From assembly GCA_905250075.1 (NCBI GenBank), contig CAJNOP010000286.1:182687-246686 (forward strand): 64,000 nucleotides of DNA, read 5' to 3'. A program made the translations under genes and the position numbers. The DNA comes from Rotaria sp. Silwood1. Its lineage: Eukaryota > Rotifera > Eurotatoria > Philodinida > Philodinidae. The notes below the pieces were generated by a model. That model was not told the origin of the DNA. It made no database searches and worked only from the letters and a program-made list of their open reading frames with translations. This document shows, piece by piece, positions 35,451-47,386 of the stretch (its first letter is position 1; each line of letters opens with the position of its first letter).

Positions 35451-36308
35451 ATGGATTTTAATTAATAAGAAATGTATCATTCATAAAACTGATTGTCAAG
35501 TTACATGATGATAATTTAAACATTTTCTGGACAGTTTTAGATCTTGTAGGATATGTAAAAGTATGGTTATCAACGACAAATTTATTAAAAGATTCTATGA
35601 TCAAAACTTATCATTTAATCTGAATAGTACATATAGACAAGAACAAATGATCATCGTTGATATACAAGAATAACCATCAAATTTCTATAAAGTAGTTCTG
35701 GAAGAACAATATAATACAATGAACAGATGAATATTTCTGTCATATTTTCCGCATTCTTCATCAATTTCAATGGTACATATGTCTTGCACACCCAGAAGTT
35801 GTTCTCATTCGCAAGTACGCTTTTCTTGTTTCTTCATAGTCATCTACACATGGATTCACCGGTAGTCATCGCCATCATACAATCAAATAATAATATTTAG
35901 AAAAATTAAAAATTAACATTTAAAAAACATATATATATGTTCGATGAAAGTATGCAATCAACTTTTGAAGGAATTATGAATAGAATACTGAAGAAAAAAA
36001 AATTCGCAGATGAATAAGAGGTATTTTTTGGTTCTATTGAATACTATGTTTTTTTTTTCGTCTTTCGTCTAATTTATGATTTTCGTATCATAACATCAGT
36101 GTTTGATAATGTCTATATGTTTCTAACCTTGCATTTCAATATCTCGGTAAGAGACATATTTTGCATAGCAAATTAATTTTATGATTTATTGAAAAGATTT
36201 CTTTTTAAATAAAAATAAAACAAAATCAAAATCAAAAAATAATATCTTTCAAATTAAAATCAACCAAAAAAAAACAGTATATGATGATATCATAATAGTT
36301 CACATTGA
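35451..36308. other. Intergenic region, possible coding relic
   Basis: A plus-strand stretch near 35490-35620 is open and protein-like (LIVKLHDDNLNIFWTVLDLV, then GYVKVWLSTTNLLKDSM), followed by stops. I could not assign it. The remainder is AT-rich without features. Confidence 0.3.
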
Positions 36309-39300
36309 CTACTCTTCTTTAGCAGATATATTGATTAATCTGATTGGAAGTTTGACAAGATTAAGTTGATTATCAATATTAACATCAATAGAACCTGATA
36401 AGGATAAACGAAGAGTACCAGCTTTAAGAGCAAGCAAAAGTGAAGTTAATGTTCCTAATCCTGCTGTAGTTTTTAGTTCAATTTCTGGTGTTATAATTTC
36501 TGCATTAGCACCTATGCTAATCCTTGAACTATATGTGACTATACCAATTTCTTTATTTGAATCGACTACAGGACCAGAATCAACTCTTATATTCATTCCT
36601 GTTATGGTTAAAGGTGCACTAAAAGGATTTCGAAGTCGAATACGTGAACCAATTTTTTTGGTAATCAGTATCGAAGCGACATCTGCTATGCCTATTTTTT
36701 CCAGAAGAATTTCTCGAACAAGTGCTCTTTCCCCATAGAGACCAGGAACTTGTGTACGAATACGTAAGCCAGATATAGCCGTTGAAAGTAAAGGAATAGA
36801 AGTACCTATGGAATTATTTGGTAAAATACCACGTAATTCAACTTGATTACTTTCACCCGAAACCATACGCGAAACAAATTGTTGAGCTATAGCAGAGTTT
36901 TGTTGAGTTATTTCAAAAGTACCTTGTGCACTAAGTATAGTACTATTATCTTGTGTTTCAAGATAAAATGGATCGATAATAACTAAACCAAGTGAAATAT
37001 TACTTGTTAATTCACATAAATCAAGTAAAAGACGACCACCATTTAGAATATAAACAACAGAAGGATTATTTATTTTTGTTTTAACATTAAGAGCAAGCTC
37101 ATGAGATGATAAAGCTTTAGTTAAATCGACTTCATCAATACTTAAAAGTCCATTATCAAATTGATCATAACCAGCTAGATGAAGTGTATCACTAACAGAA
37201 ATATTACTTAAAGAAATATTTCCTATTACAATTTCAGCAAGTGCTTTAGCTAAACCTTCAATTGTTACTGATACATTGCTTGTTAGAACAAGACTAGTAG
37301 CAAATTCTTGAAAAGCTATTTCATTAAGAACAACAAGTTCTTGTTTATTAAAATTCATTAAAAGTTCATTAGTAATTTGATTATGTTCAACAGGTATATC
37401 ATAAAGAGTCATTTTACCTAAATTTGGTCCATCATTAGAACGCATTACATAATCAATACTAGTTGTGAATGCTTTAAATGTCATATGAACATTAGATGGT
37501 AATTGAAATAAAACTGATAATTGACCAGTTATATAAACTTTATTGACAACTATTGGATCAAATTCAATACCAAAACTAAGAACTTCTACTCGCTGAATTA
37601 ATTTTGTTTCTATACCATCAAGTTTTGATGTCATCGATAGACCACTTATTGTTAAGTCCAGTGCAGTAGCAATATCTTCATCAGTAGATAATTCATGAAA
37701 AAGTGTTACTGATTGTGTTAGACCATTGAGATATGCAGAAAAAAATTTACCAACAACAGGCAAATCACTTGTGTTTAATGGTGCAAGTAGTCTAAAATAA
37801 GCATGAAAATAAAATGATTGATATAATATAAAACAAACAATAAACATTATTATAAGTTCTCATCCTACGGAGCTTTGGCTAACAAGGAAAAATTAATAAA
37901 AATGTTAATAATAATGGAAATTAGTTTGAAAAGAGCTCAAATGATTTTGTTTTGGTTTCGATCTTCATATATTGTTTTATCAATGAAAAACAAGCATGAG
38001 AATATTATAGTTTAGCTATAAAGATGTCAATTCTTATAATGAATATCATTAAGTGAATTGACAACTTTGCTGCTCGATTAGTTACAATATTCATTAAATA
38101 CATGTGTACAACTAATTGAAAGACCTAAATAATGTTCCAGAAGTTAGTTTTTTTTGAGAAGTTTGAATAAACTGTCAAGTCACACAATTATACAAACCGA
38201 TGCATCGTACCTAGATTGTTTCTTTCACAAAAACTATTTGCATCATCATTTAATTAACATATCAGATGCTTATAAAAAAAATTTAAAAGGTTTATGAAAA
38301 AAAAAAAATGTTCTATTCCAAGACGATTCCAATTCAAAACATATAACAGCAATTAAATTACGAACTATCAATGATTTATAGACTGGAAGAGTTCTACCTG
38401 AAGATGAAAATATAAAATTTATAGATGTGTCACTCATTGAAAATGTATTTTATTTTTGATCCATTTAAAGATTTTCATTAAAACATTACTTTTGTGCATG
38501 TCACTAATAACATAAGAACTAATCTTATCGGATAATATGCCATTCCAAAATTCGTCCTAAATATTCGAAGCTTATATAAATATAGTTGGATATGATCTTG
38601 CTCTTTTCTGTTCATATAGAATTGTTCTCGGTGAAAGGCAGAACTTACAGAACAGCTTTATATAAACATTTTTCTACCCTTGAATCAATTTTTTTTATGA
38701 ATATTTTAAATAAACTACATGGTTTATAGTGTATATGAAAGATGATATCTATGTAATCTAACTGATTTCTTATACTATTAATTTATCATATCTTGTCTAG
38801 CTTAACCCTTTCGCACCGGAGTTTTTTCACTAAGAAATGTGTTCGTATTCAATGGACAATTAGATTTATCACAGTGTGTAAAAAGCTCGAGCGTCTGGAA
38901 GAAAAAGTAGCTTTCTGAATCGCTAGAAATTCTGTAAGTCAATGATCTCCACCTTTTATAATATAATTTTTATATATAATTTTTATTAGAAGTGTTTCAA
39001 TGTATGATAGGTTTCAAAACATGGTACTACGCATAAACCAACATTGCACTCCTTGCACTTGTAAATGCAATATCATGCATGTAAACAGAACAAAAGAAAA
39101 TGTGAATAGAATACGCATGTGTGAGAGTGCTATACTATGATACTGACGGATGGCAGAGCAAGAGACAAAACGCGCAAGTACAAGTCCTAAAGATTTAACA
39201 AACTACTTCTTTCAATTTTTTAAGACAGACGAAACGAAACCTTAAAAGCTTCGCATTAGAAATGCATATTTACTGTAAAATTATCATCTCCATTGGTCTT

Positions 39301-41333
39301 TCTATCCTTGTAATAGATAGAACTCCTCAAATACTCGTATCAAATTGTACTTGAAGTCGTATTACTACGGGCATATAATGAAAAACCCCACCGTCCTATA
39401 TATGGGACACCCGCCGCGAAAGGGTTAACCAAACTTAAAATATAATTATTTTTAAAACACAACAAATGAACTAACCCATTGAGTATCATATCATTCTCTC
39501 CTGGTTTTAAAGATAGCACATTGATTGGTACTTGACCAAGAACTGTTTTGCTATCACTGTCAGCCATACTAAGTGTAAAATTTTGTAGTTTAACATCAGT
39601 TACACCTGGATTACTAATAGTTGCATTAATAGAAAGTTGAAGAGCATTATGGACTTCTCCATCAACAGAAATACCATGAACACGAACCGTATTAAGACCT
39701 GCAAGACCAACTAACGAGACATCATTATCGACAATAATTCCATCAATACTCAATGGACCAAGAGCAAATGAACCAGTAATAGAAGCAAAACCAGCAATAC
39801 GAAAATGAATTGGATTAATATCATTAGCATTAATAAAATGTTGAGCAAATTTTTCATAAGTTTTACCTGTATTACTAAGTATTAAATATTCATTATCAAA
39901 TTGTGTTTCATATGTCGTTTCATCAAGATATTTTACGGGTGCTTGAGAAATATTAAGCATACCAACAGAATTATTTTCATAGAGAAGATAAACATCCATA
40001 TTCATTGAGCTAATATTAAGAGGTGATTGAGTACCAAGTGGTGAATTAATTTTAATCTTAATTGAAGCTGAAAGTGTTACTTTTTTTTCATTTGTCGATG
40101 GGATAAGTGACATAGACGTAAATATTAATGAAGGAATAAGTTGTTCAGCAAATGGAGGCATATCAACACCTAATGAAAGACCTTCCATACCAACAGCGAG
40201 TAAAGAATATGAAGTTGCATTTAAACCAGCTATTGCTTCAACTTTACTTGCTTGTCCAGTAAGAAAATTTTGTATAATTGTTGAAAGTGCATTATAAGAT
40301 TGAGAAGATTCTGATTGTAGTTCACCAGAAAATGGTATTGCATTTCTACCTGGACGTAGAGTTGTATTACTATTAATTGATTCAACATAACCAATAGATA
40401 AATTATTATAACGTAGAGAAAATTTTAATTCACCTGAACAAAAAAAAAAAAACAAGATAATCAACTAAGTAAATAATGTAATAAAATTTACTGACCAAGA
40501 TCAATACTAAATATGGATGGATTTGGAATTTCAATTATGATATCAACAAATATTTGTTTTGAATTTGATCGAAGAAGACTTATTGATTTAATGCTTACGT
40601 TTTGCAGACCATTCAAAGCATTAAGTTTTACTTGTTTATTAAAAGGAATATTAGAATAAACAGGCATAGCACTCGAAATAGGTTGTATAGATGCTTTTGC
40701 TGTTAAATGCCATATAACTTGTGGTTCAAAAATAAGTGAACGAGAAAATCTATGAAAAGCTTGTAAATCAGAAATAATAAATGGAGAATCAACTGGAACT
40801 ATTGTAGGACGATCGGGATAACCATCAATACTAATTGGTTGATCATTTCTCACAGTTCCAACATTGTCTACATTGATAATAAGTGGTGGACGTATTGTAG
40901 CAGGAATTGATCCAGTACGTGATAATTCTAATTGAGCTCGTAGACGAAAATGATCATTTGCAATATCTTCAATATTTATTGAACGAAATGTTAATTCAGC
41001 TTTTTCAATTGTAGAACGAACGATAGCTGGAACGATTGCAAAGAACACAATTATTATTCCAATAAGTAAAGCAAGTAAAATGATAGCAACACATAATATA
41101 ATAAATAGTTTACGATTCATTTGACAACCTTTATATCGGCCACACATTGTACAAAGAGTTATTGTTTTTGATGATGATTTTTTATTGTTATCGGAAGACG
41201 ATGTGCTTAAAACAGATTTCACATAACCTTCTCTAGTATTTGTGCTAACAGCTTCAGTAGAATCAGAAGCTTGTTCAGATGATTTAACAAAAAGTACGGA
41301 ATGATCTGAACTAGGAGATACTCTTCCCTTCAT
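36309..41333 (-). CDS. Membrane-anchored protein with tandem LEA-2/DUF3712-like domains
   Basis: Three exons (41333-40496, 40433-39476, 37791-36309) join in frame to 1092 residues with GT-AG introns of 62 and 1684 bp; the joins read SIDL-GELKFS and LNG-LLAPLNT. Residues 1-75 are Ser/Thr-rich and cytosolic, with a small Cys cluster (C61, C64, C70) before one transmembrane helix at about 76-101. The rest is a long extracellular or luminal series of beta-rich units with recurring phrases such as SIFSIDLGELKFSLRYNNLS, IEIPNPS, ISNPGVTDVKLQNFTLSM, NPFSAPLTITGMNIRV and PSVVYILNGGRLLL. These N-P-(S/F)-x-x-x-(L/I) units resemble the LEA-2/WHy fold and the fungal DUF3712 family. LEA-2-type domains occur in desiccation and stress proteins; a membrane or cell-surface role in desiccation is inference. 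The second intron contains a piggyBac-type element. Confidence 0.75.
38806..39424. mobile_element. piggyBac-type non-autonomous element in intron 2 of the LEA-2-like gene
   Basis: The left end is CCCTTTCGCACCGG and the right end, reverse-complemented, is CCCTTTCGCGGCGGG. Both are flanked by TTAA (38802-38805 and 39425-39428), the strict target of piggyBac transposases. The element is 619 bp and encodes no transposase. It lies 47 bp past the splice donor of intron 2 (39475, minus strand). Confidence 0.85.
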
Positions 41334-41874
41334 TTTTGATTTTATATCTGAAGAAAAAATTAGAAATTCAATACAAAAACCGCTTACTTTTTACATATGA
41401 CACTTCAAAGTTACATGTTTTTTAATATAATCATATCTATGTGAAAATATTCTCTTCAATGCATACACTTACTGTTTTTTTACATTTTTAACTGACCTTT
41501 GCATCTACACTCCAAAGATTATTATATTTTCATGTAATGTAAGGTCGTTTTTATTCTTATGACGAAATACTTTTTCATAAAACTCTAACATGTTGATGGA
41601 CATTTGTTTTATTTTCAGATAAATAAAGAACATAGATAACGTGTTCGAATTATGAATGTTAAATTTCATTTTGAAGTAGGCTTCTATGATAAGATTTGTT
41701 AACAGATACGCACGGGCCTCGATGCTGGACGAGTTGATGTGGAGTAGCTTTCACTCCAATTTGTTTATTGTGTCTTCAACAATTGTCGAGCTGTTGTCGG
41801 AAAATTATCTACTCGAAGTTTAACAACGGCAATTTTCTTGAGTTACTTTCTGCCAAACATATTGTCTCTGATTA

Positions 41875-41949
41875 GATGTGGGTGTGTTTGGGTGTAGAGA
41901 GTAGGTATCACTTTTTTTTTCACCCACGTTTTCCACACCCACACCTCAT
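41875..41949. repeat. Telomere-like inverted pair
   Basis: GATGTGGGTGTGTTTGGGTG on the left, T-rich spacer, right arm CACCCACG and CCACACCCACACCTCA. It lies ~540 bp upstream of the LEA-2-like gene start. Confidence 0.8.
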
Positions 41950-43870
41950 AAGTAGAGAAAAAATAAATTTTGTTAATTTAATATCTTAATTTTCTATTGC
42001 TTGTTCTGAAGTTAATACTAGAAACTTGAAGCGTAATAAAATGATTTCACGACCTCAATTATTCAATGTAAATCAATAAGAAACACTCCTCGAAGACCTT
42101 CACCATAATAAATAGTATTGTCACGATACCCATATCTATCTTTGCACGCATAAAGGTGTATAATTATCTTCAAGTCTCTTTTTTCTTTTGAATATTCAAG
42201 AAAATGTCTCATCAATGATCATTAGCAGCATAAAAAACCGTCCGCAAAACAAAATGAAAGATGATTACAAAATTTAGTGACATTAATTGACGTATCATGT
42301 CACTTGAAATCTATTTCACTCAGTTAACACTGCCATTTACAAAAGTATCAATGACAATTGTCGATTGTACGATATTTTGTTTATAGCTAGAAGCAACAAT
42401 GAGCCGAAAAATAATGACCTTCCAAAAGAAAAATGTTTAAAATAAAAAAAAACAACCGTTTCCATTTTGAAATAACAACAATCAAACTTATCGATGATAC
42501 CATTTTTCAAATAGTTCATATAATAAGAACATTGATATGAATAAACATAAACTCATCCTTGGCATCAATTCCCTATAAACACATCGTACAAGAAAAACAA
42601 GATTTCGATACAAATCCGCTATAAAAATGTTGAAATAAAAAAAAGTATTGGGAGAGTCTTTTGTAAAATAGTTCTCAATTATTCTATTGAAATACATGTG
42701 TGTGTGGTTTTTTTTCATTATGCACTTTCAATATTTTCTAGAATCATATATAAATATAACTATTCATCACACTGACAGTATTGGTGTCAAAATGAAATCA
42801 TTGGTCTCGCGTCCAAGCGACAGGATTACAGATAGCTTAAGAACATATATTCAAAAAGTTTACCTGATTATTTTATAAAGAAGACATATCATATTTTAGA
42901 TGAGAAAGCCTAGGATAGAGCTCGATAAACTTCATTTTCAAACAACTTCTGTGGTATTAGATAAGTTCTCACTTAGAGTAAAATTTCATTATTTCACTGC
43001 AAACGTGAAGTACGGCAAACCAATATTAACAGAAAATGTACTAAGAGCCTAAAAGTGAACTGTTGGAAGGGATGTGGACGTTGGTGACATTATCGACGTG
43101 TGTGTATCAATGAAGAGAAGATTATGCCACATTCAGACTCACATGGAATTTGTGATATATCTAACTAGTATAGCGATGCATTTCATTATGAAATAAGCCA
43201 CGCCTCTGAGATTTCGTATTATAGCATAATAAAACATGGTCATATTTTTAATTCTACATTGCATTTTCGTTGTTATAATCAGCGTCCTGTTTATTATTTA
43301 TGTGCTCAAAAAAATAGTACACAACACACTAGCTAAATCAACTCTACATTTCTTCAATATCACGTTATGAACAACAAACCGAAATTCCAATCACTTCGAC
43401 GAGAAATGAGCGACTGAAAAGCAAACTAGGAGAACAGTAGATAGAATTTATCTTTTGATGAAGAGTTAGTGCCATATCTTTCTGATTAATTTACACCTCC
43501 TCACATCGCAACCTTATTGTTGCTGGTTTTCGATTTGGCGTGCTTGTTGTTTAATTAAAATGAGTCCGACTTCTTCACTACATCACTGTTTGCACTCTTG
43601 TTGTTTTTCAATTTTTCAATCGACGAGAAAGCAAGATGAAACTTATATAAACCGAAGAAAAACGTATAACACCATATTAAAAGTTTTCACAATGTTGTAT
43701 GCGATGTGAATCAAATTCCTTCGGAAATAAATATAATATGACAATTTATTTCAAAATCAAGTTCATTAGACAAAAGTATAAAGAATCTTAATGATCTTTT
43801 TAATAATTGAAACCATGATCATTGTTTTTACTTTTCTACTTCTCTTTCTTCCATTCTCTTTTATAATTTG

Positions 43871-43903
43871 GCATGGTGAGCAACGACACACTGCTCACCA
43901 TGC
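43871..43903. repeat. Perfect 12-bp hairpin
   Basis: GCATGGTGAGCA and TGCTCACCATGC flank a 9-nt loop (ACGACACAC). The stem is GC-richer than its surroundings. It is not followed by a T-run, and its role is unknown. Confidence 0.6.
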
Positions 43904-44643
43904 AGAATCTATAACACAGAAGAGAGTTTAAAATAAATAGCACATGTGAGCAACATCACAAAAACACAATACTTGAAGCAAAAGCGCTGATTGGAAAGAA
44001 GTCCGCGACAACCATTCAACGATTCATGTGTGATAGATTCGCTCATTGATCAAACCCAAACAAGCATCGAACGCTGAAGGTTGAGTTTGAGTGTAAGTAG
44101 ACTATCAGCTTTAACAAGTTTTTGTCCATTGTGCTACCAAAGCTCAATAAAATTTACATGTTCAGAGAAAAACAACAACTTTCACTGGATTCGTTAATAG
44201 AGACAACATAAAATAGGACAAAAAATTCAGTCTTTGTTTCTCTATTGCATAGATTTCTACCCTAGTCGAACATCTTGTAACCAAGATCTTGACCAAGATA
44301 CAAGGTACAGAAATATGAACAGATCTTGAAAATTTAGGTACAAGATATTGTGATTATCTTGTACCAAGATCTGTAGTAAGATCTTAGGTAGAGATCTATC
44401 AGATCTTGACTGAAATACATGTGGTCAAAAAATGATCCATGAAATTCCCATACGGATGCGTCTAAAGTAGGGGTGACACGTTATCTGTACTTTATCAAGT
44501 GAAGTAAAGCAGAGTTGCTTTAGTTTACCGAGTAAAGTTAATCTAGTTTACCCGAAAAGTAAAGTAAAGTGAAGTATCTTTAATTTTACTATACAAGTAA
44601 GATGAAGTAAAATAAGATAAAGTAAAGCATGTAGTTGATGATT

Positions 44644-45230
44644 TAGTCGACGACAAAAGTCTTGCCCGTCTTGAGATAAATTCTTTATTTGATTTTTGAC
44701 GTATGAGGATAGAATACAACACATATATATACAGAGGGGTTTGAGACATTTACGCAGTACGTAGCAGTTTTATAAGTGTTTGCTTCTTCTTTGAACACAG
44801 TAAAAATATGTGAATACATCCATTGTTGGATGATCTGTTGAAACATGAAATGGCTAGTGTGAAGTGAATTCGAGTTTATAACTTTTGACCGTTCAGAAGG
44901 AAGAGCTTTAGCTATGTTTCGTCAACGGGCAATACCAAGAACACTGAGCACGAAATTTTGAATTGTAATTCATTCACCAGAAATCCATCAGTTCAAAACT
45001 TCAGTCTCATGTCATACAAGTCATCTCATTCCTGAACAAGTCATCCAAAAATGGATGTATTCACATATTTTTACTTTGCTCATAGAAGAAGCAAACACTT
45101 ATAAAACTGCCATGTGCTGCGTAAATGTCTCAAACTCCTCTGTACATATATGTGTTGCATTCAATTCTCATACGTCAAAAATAATATAAAAAATTCATTT
45201 CAAAACGGGCAAGACGTTTGTCGTCGACTA
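44644..45230. mobile_element. 587-bp foldback insertion with ATT duplication
   Basis: The ends read TAGTCGACGACAAAAGTC on the left and, reverse-complemented, TAGTCGACGACAAACGTC on the right. The arms (~215 bp) pair around a ~150-bp loop. ATT flanks both sides (44641-44643 and 45231-45233). The other arm of the host hAT element (near 46340) shows the uninterrupted sequence GATGATTATTGATT, which acts as an empty-site control. Confidence 0.8.
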
Positions 45231-45372
45231 ATTATTGATTTATTAGTTTATTATAACAGGTTAATCACATTTAAATACGTCAAAATTTCCGCCGAATTAT
45301 AGACCGAAGGCCTCAAAAAATCTGAATCTAATTTTATTACTTCGAAAGTCAGCATTGGACCCTGAGTATTTT

Positions 45373-45482
45373 GTGGTGTGGGTGGTTATAAATTGTAGGT
45401 CCAAGCGTACACCCGCACCCTACCCACTTCCACACCCCACACCCATACCCACCCACCCACACCAACACCGACTGACATCCAC
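45373..45482. repeat. Telomere-like inverted pair in the loop of the nested element
   Basis: GTGGTGTGGGTGG on the left; a long C-rich arm with CCACACCCCACACCCATACC and CACCCACCCACACC. A hAT MITE is inserted at its right edge, and the tract resumes as ACATCCATACCC at 46117. Confidence 0.8.
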
Positions 45483-46116
45483 TAGGGCCCTGCGGGAACG
45501 ACTTTTTCCCGTGTTTCCCCGTCCCGTTTCCCGCGGAATCGGGAACGGAAATTCCCGTGAGACCTCAGGAACGGGAATTCTGGTGGACACTCCGGGGACG
45601 GGAATTGTATTAAAAATTTCTGTTCCCGGCAAACCTTATGTCCGATTTCTGTTTGCATTAAAATCTGTTAATCTTACAGTATTCGATTTCCAATAACTAT
45701 TTGAAATATAATTGAAAAGAGAACAAATATCAGTCAACAAAATCAGACAAGTTCATTCAAACATAGATTATGAGAAATACGATATTCTTTGCCACCATCG
45801 TCGTCGTCGGCATCGAAGTTGGGATCATCAAGATTACATATATGTCAAACTTGAAACTTGAATTCAATTGAAATTTCAAGTTTCAACTGAAATTTCAATT
45901 TTGAAGTTTCAAGTTTCAAGTTTCAATAGGTTTATGAGCCTTGAATCCGACATTTACTTTTAATATACGGAATCTTGTACCGTGAGAAACATCATGTCGC
46001 TAAAAGCTAGTATCAAGTAGGAGTAGTGTTGATGAATATGAATAATGAAATCATTGTAGCTATTCTCAAAGCATTACGGGAACGGGAGCCAAAAAAGTTG
46101 TTCCCGCAGGTCTCTA
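45483..46116. mobile_element. hAT-type MITE filled with CGGGAAC words
   Basis: The 634-bp element has left end TAGGGCCCTGCGGGAACGAC and right end, reverse-complemented, TAGAGACCTGCGGGAACAAC. The flanking octamers are ACATCCAC (45475-45482) and ACATCCAT (46117-46124), seven of eight identical. About 140 bp at the left end is packed with CGGGAACG/TTCCCG words; the interior holds an ATTTCAAG-rich tract (45846-45930). It is inserted into the C-rich arm of a telomere-like repeat. Confidence 0.85.
45846..45930. repeat. TTTCAAG word tract
   Basis: About 85 bp composed almost only of TTTCAAG/CTTGAAA variants on both strands, with self-complementary arms (ACTTGAAACTTGAATTC and GAAGTTTCAAGTTTCAAG). 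It lies inside the hAT MITE at 45483-46116. Confidence 0.7.
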
Positions 46117-47244
46117 ACATCCATACCCTTTTTTTGGATACGTGAGGGGGACCCCGGGTGTGAAAAGTTGAGTTGTGACAAAACTAGAAAATAAAATTAT
46201 GAGAAATACTCAGGGTTCAATACTGACTCTCAAAGTAATAAAATTAGATTCAGATTTTCGAGACCTTTGGTCTATAATTCGACGGAACTTTTGACGTATT
46301 GGAATGTAATTAATATGTGATAATAAACTAATAAATCAATAATCATCAACTACATGCTTTACTTTATCTTATTTTACTTCATCTTACTTGTATGGTAAAG
46401 TTAAAGATACTTCACTTTACTTTACTTTACTTTATTAAAGCAAAATAAAGTTAAAGTGCCACCCCTACTCTAAAGACTTCTAAAATAGTCTTTCCAACGT
46501 AAAATTTGACGCTGAATCTGAATATAAAGTCAGATTTCCTCTACAGGCACGAGGATCTAAGTTAGAGATTAACGTTTTATTTAAAACATGGTCAAACTCA
46601 TCGCTCTCAGGAAGATCCTTCAATGAAGATTGTCTTTTCTTGAGTCATTCAGCTCGGTCAGGTATACCGAGCAGCGACAAATTAAGCTTTAGTAGATATT
46701 ACTATATCAAGATCTTGAACCAGATTTCAAGATCTTGGGCAAGAGACATCAAATTCTTGTATTTGATTGTGTCATATAAATCTGTACCCAAGATCTAATT
46801 ACTGATCTTGTTGCAAAATAATATAATTATCTTGTAGCTAAATTTTGCCAAGATCACTTCACTTTTGTGTACCTTGTATCTTGGCCAAGATCTTAGGTGC
46901 AAGATTCAAGATCTTGCCTACAAGATATTCGACTAGGGTATCCATCAGAGTGTAGTGCTAACCAGAACTATGCATAATCCTAAAGATCGTTAGAATGAAA
47001 CTACGCTTTTTCCACATAATGTTTTTTTTTAATTCTTTTTCTTCTATTAGGGAATAACTGACAAGACAAAATCTGTATTTAAGAGGTACACCCAAAAGAA
47101 GCGGAAGATGACGATAGTGTGATGATAAACAGATTTCAAACTTGATTTCGTAGAAGATTATGCATTTGTAAGATGCGGGAAATTCAAAATTTAATCAGAA
47201 ATTTATTTTTGTTTATATTTGTGTGTGGACTACAGTCTGAAACT

Positions 47245-47300
47245 AAGGTGTGAGTGTGTTTATCCTCCCAGTTCTAATTTCATACTCATACCCAAACTCT
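47245..47300. repeat. Degenerate telomere-like inverted pair
   Basis: AAGGTGTGAGTGTGTTTATC on the left and TACTCATACCCAAACTC on the right, ~90 bp before the start of the next gene. Confidence 0.55.
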
Positions 47301-47386
47301 TCTCCATTTTACTTTCATGTTTTCACTCGCAAACATAATTTTTGTACGCAGCATTCTTCTGTTCATTGTAGTATACTAATTACAAA

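Larger units (their letters stand above)
41334..44257. other. Intergenic region without recognisable gene
   Basis: AT-rich, with short open frames only. It contains a telomere-like pair (41875-41949) and a perfect 12-bp hairpin (43871-43903). Confidence 0.4.
44468..46467. mobile_element. hAT-like foldback element with AAGTAAAG words
   Basis: Ends TAGGGGTGACAC (left) and, reverse-complemented, TAGGGGTGGCAC (right) are flanked by octamers GTCTAAAG (44460-44467) and CTCTAAAG (46468-46475), seven of eight identical. The long arms pair over about 280-320 bp: AGTAAAGTGAAGTATCTTTA-type sequence (44.55/46.40 kb) followed by the shared stretch at 45231-45375 and 46190-46345. It is inserted in the outer TA-flanked element and has itself received further insertions. 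Confidence 0.8.
44260..46938. mobile_element. Outer TA-flanked inverted-repeat transposon (GATCTTG-rich arms)
   Basis: The ends are inverted copies: left CCCTAGTCGAACATCTTGTA, right reverse-complemented CCCTAGTCGAATATCTTGTA. TA dinucleotides sit at both borders (44258-44259 and 46939-46940), as for Tc1/mariner-like insertions. The arms (about 150 bp left, 240 bp right) are dense in AAGATCTTG/CCAAGATC words. Everything between the arms is later insertion (listed separately). No transposase is encoded. Confidence 0.8.

Noticed and set aside
45355..45696. 113-codon plus frame and 70-codon minus frame
   Set aside because: Both run across a telomere-like tract into a CGGGAAC-rich MITE, so the sequence is repeat-derived.
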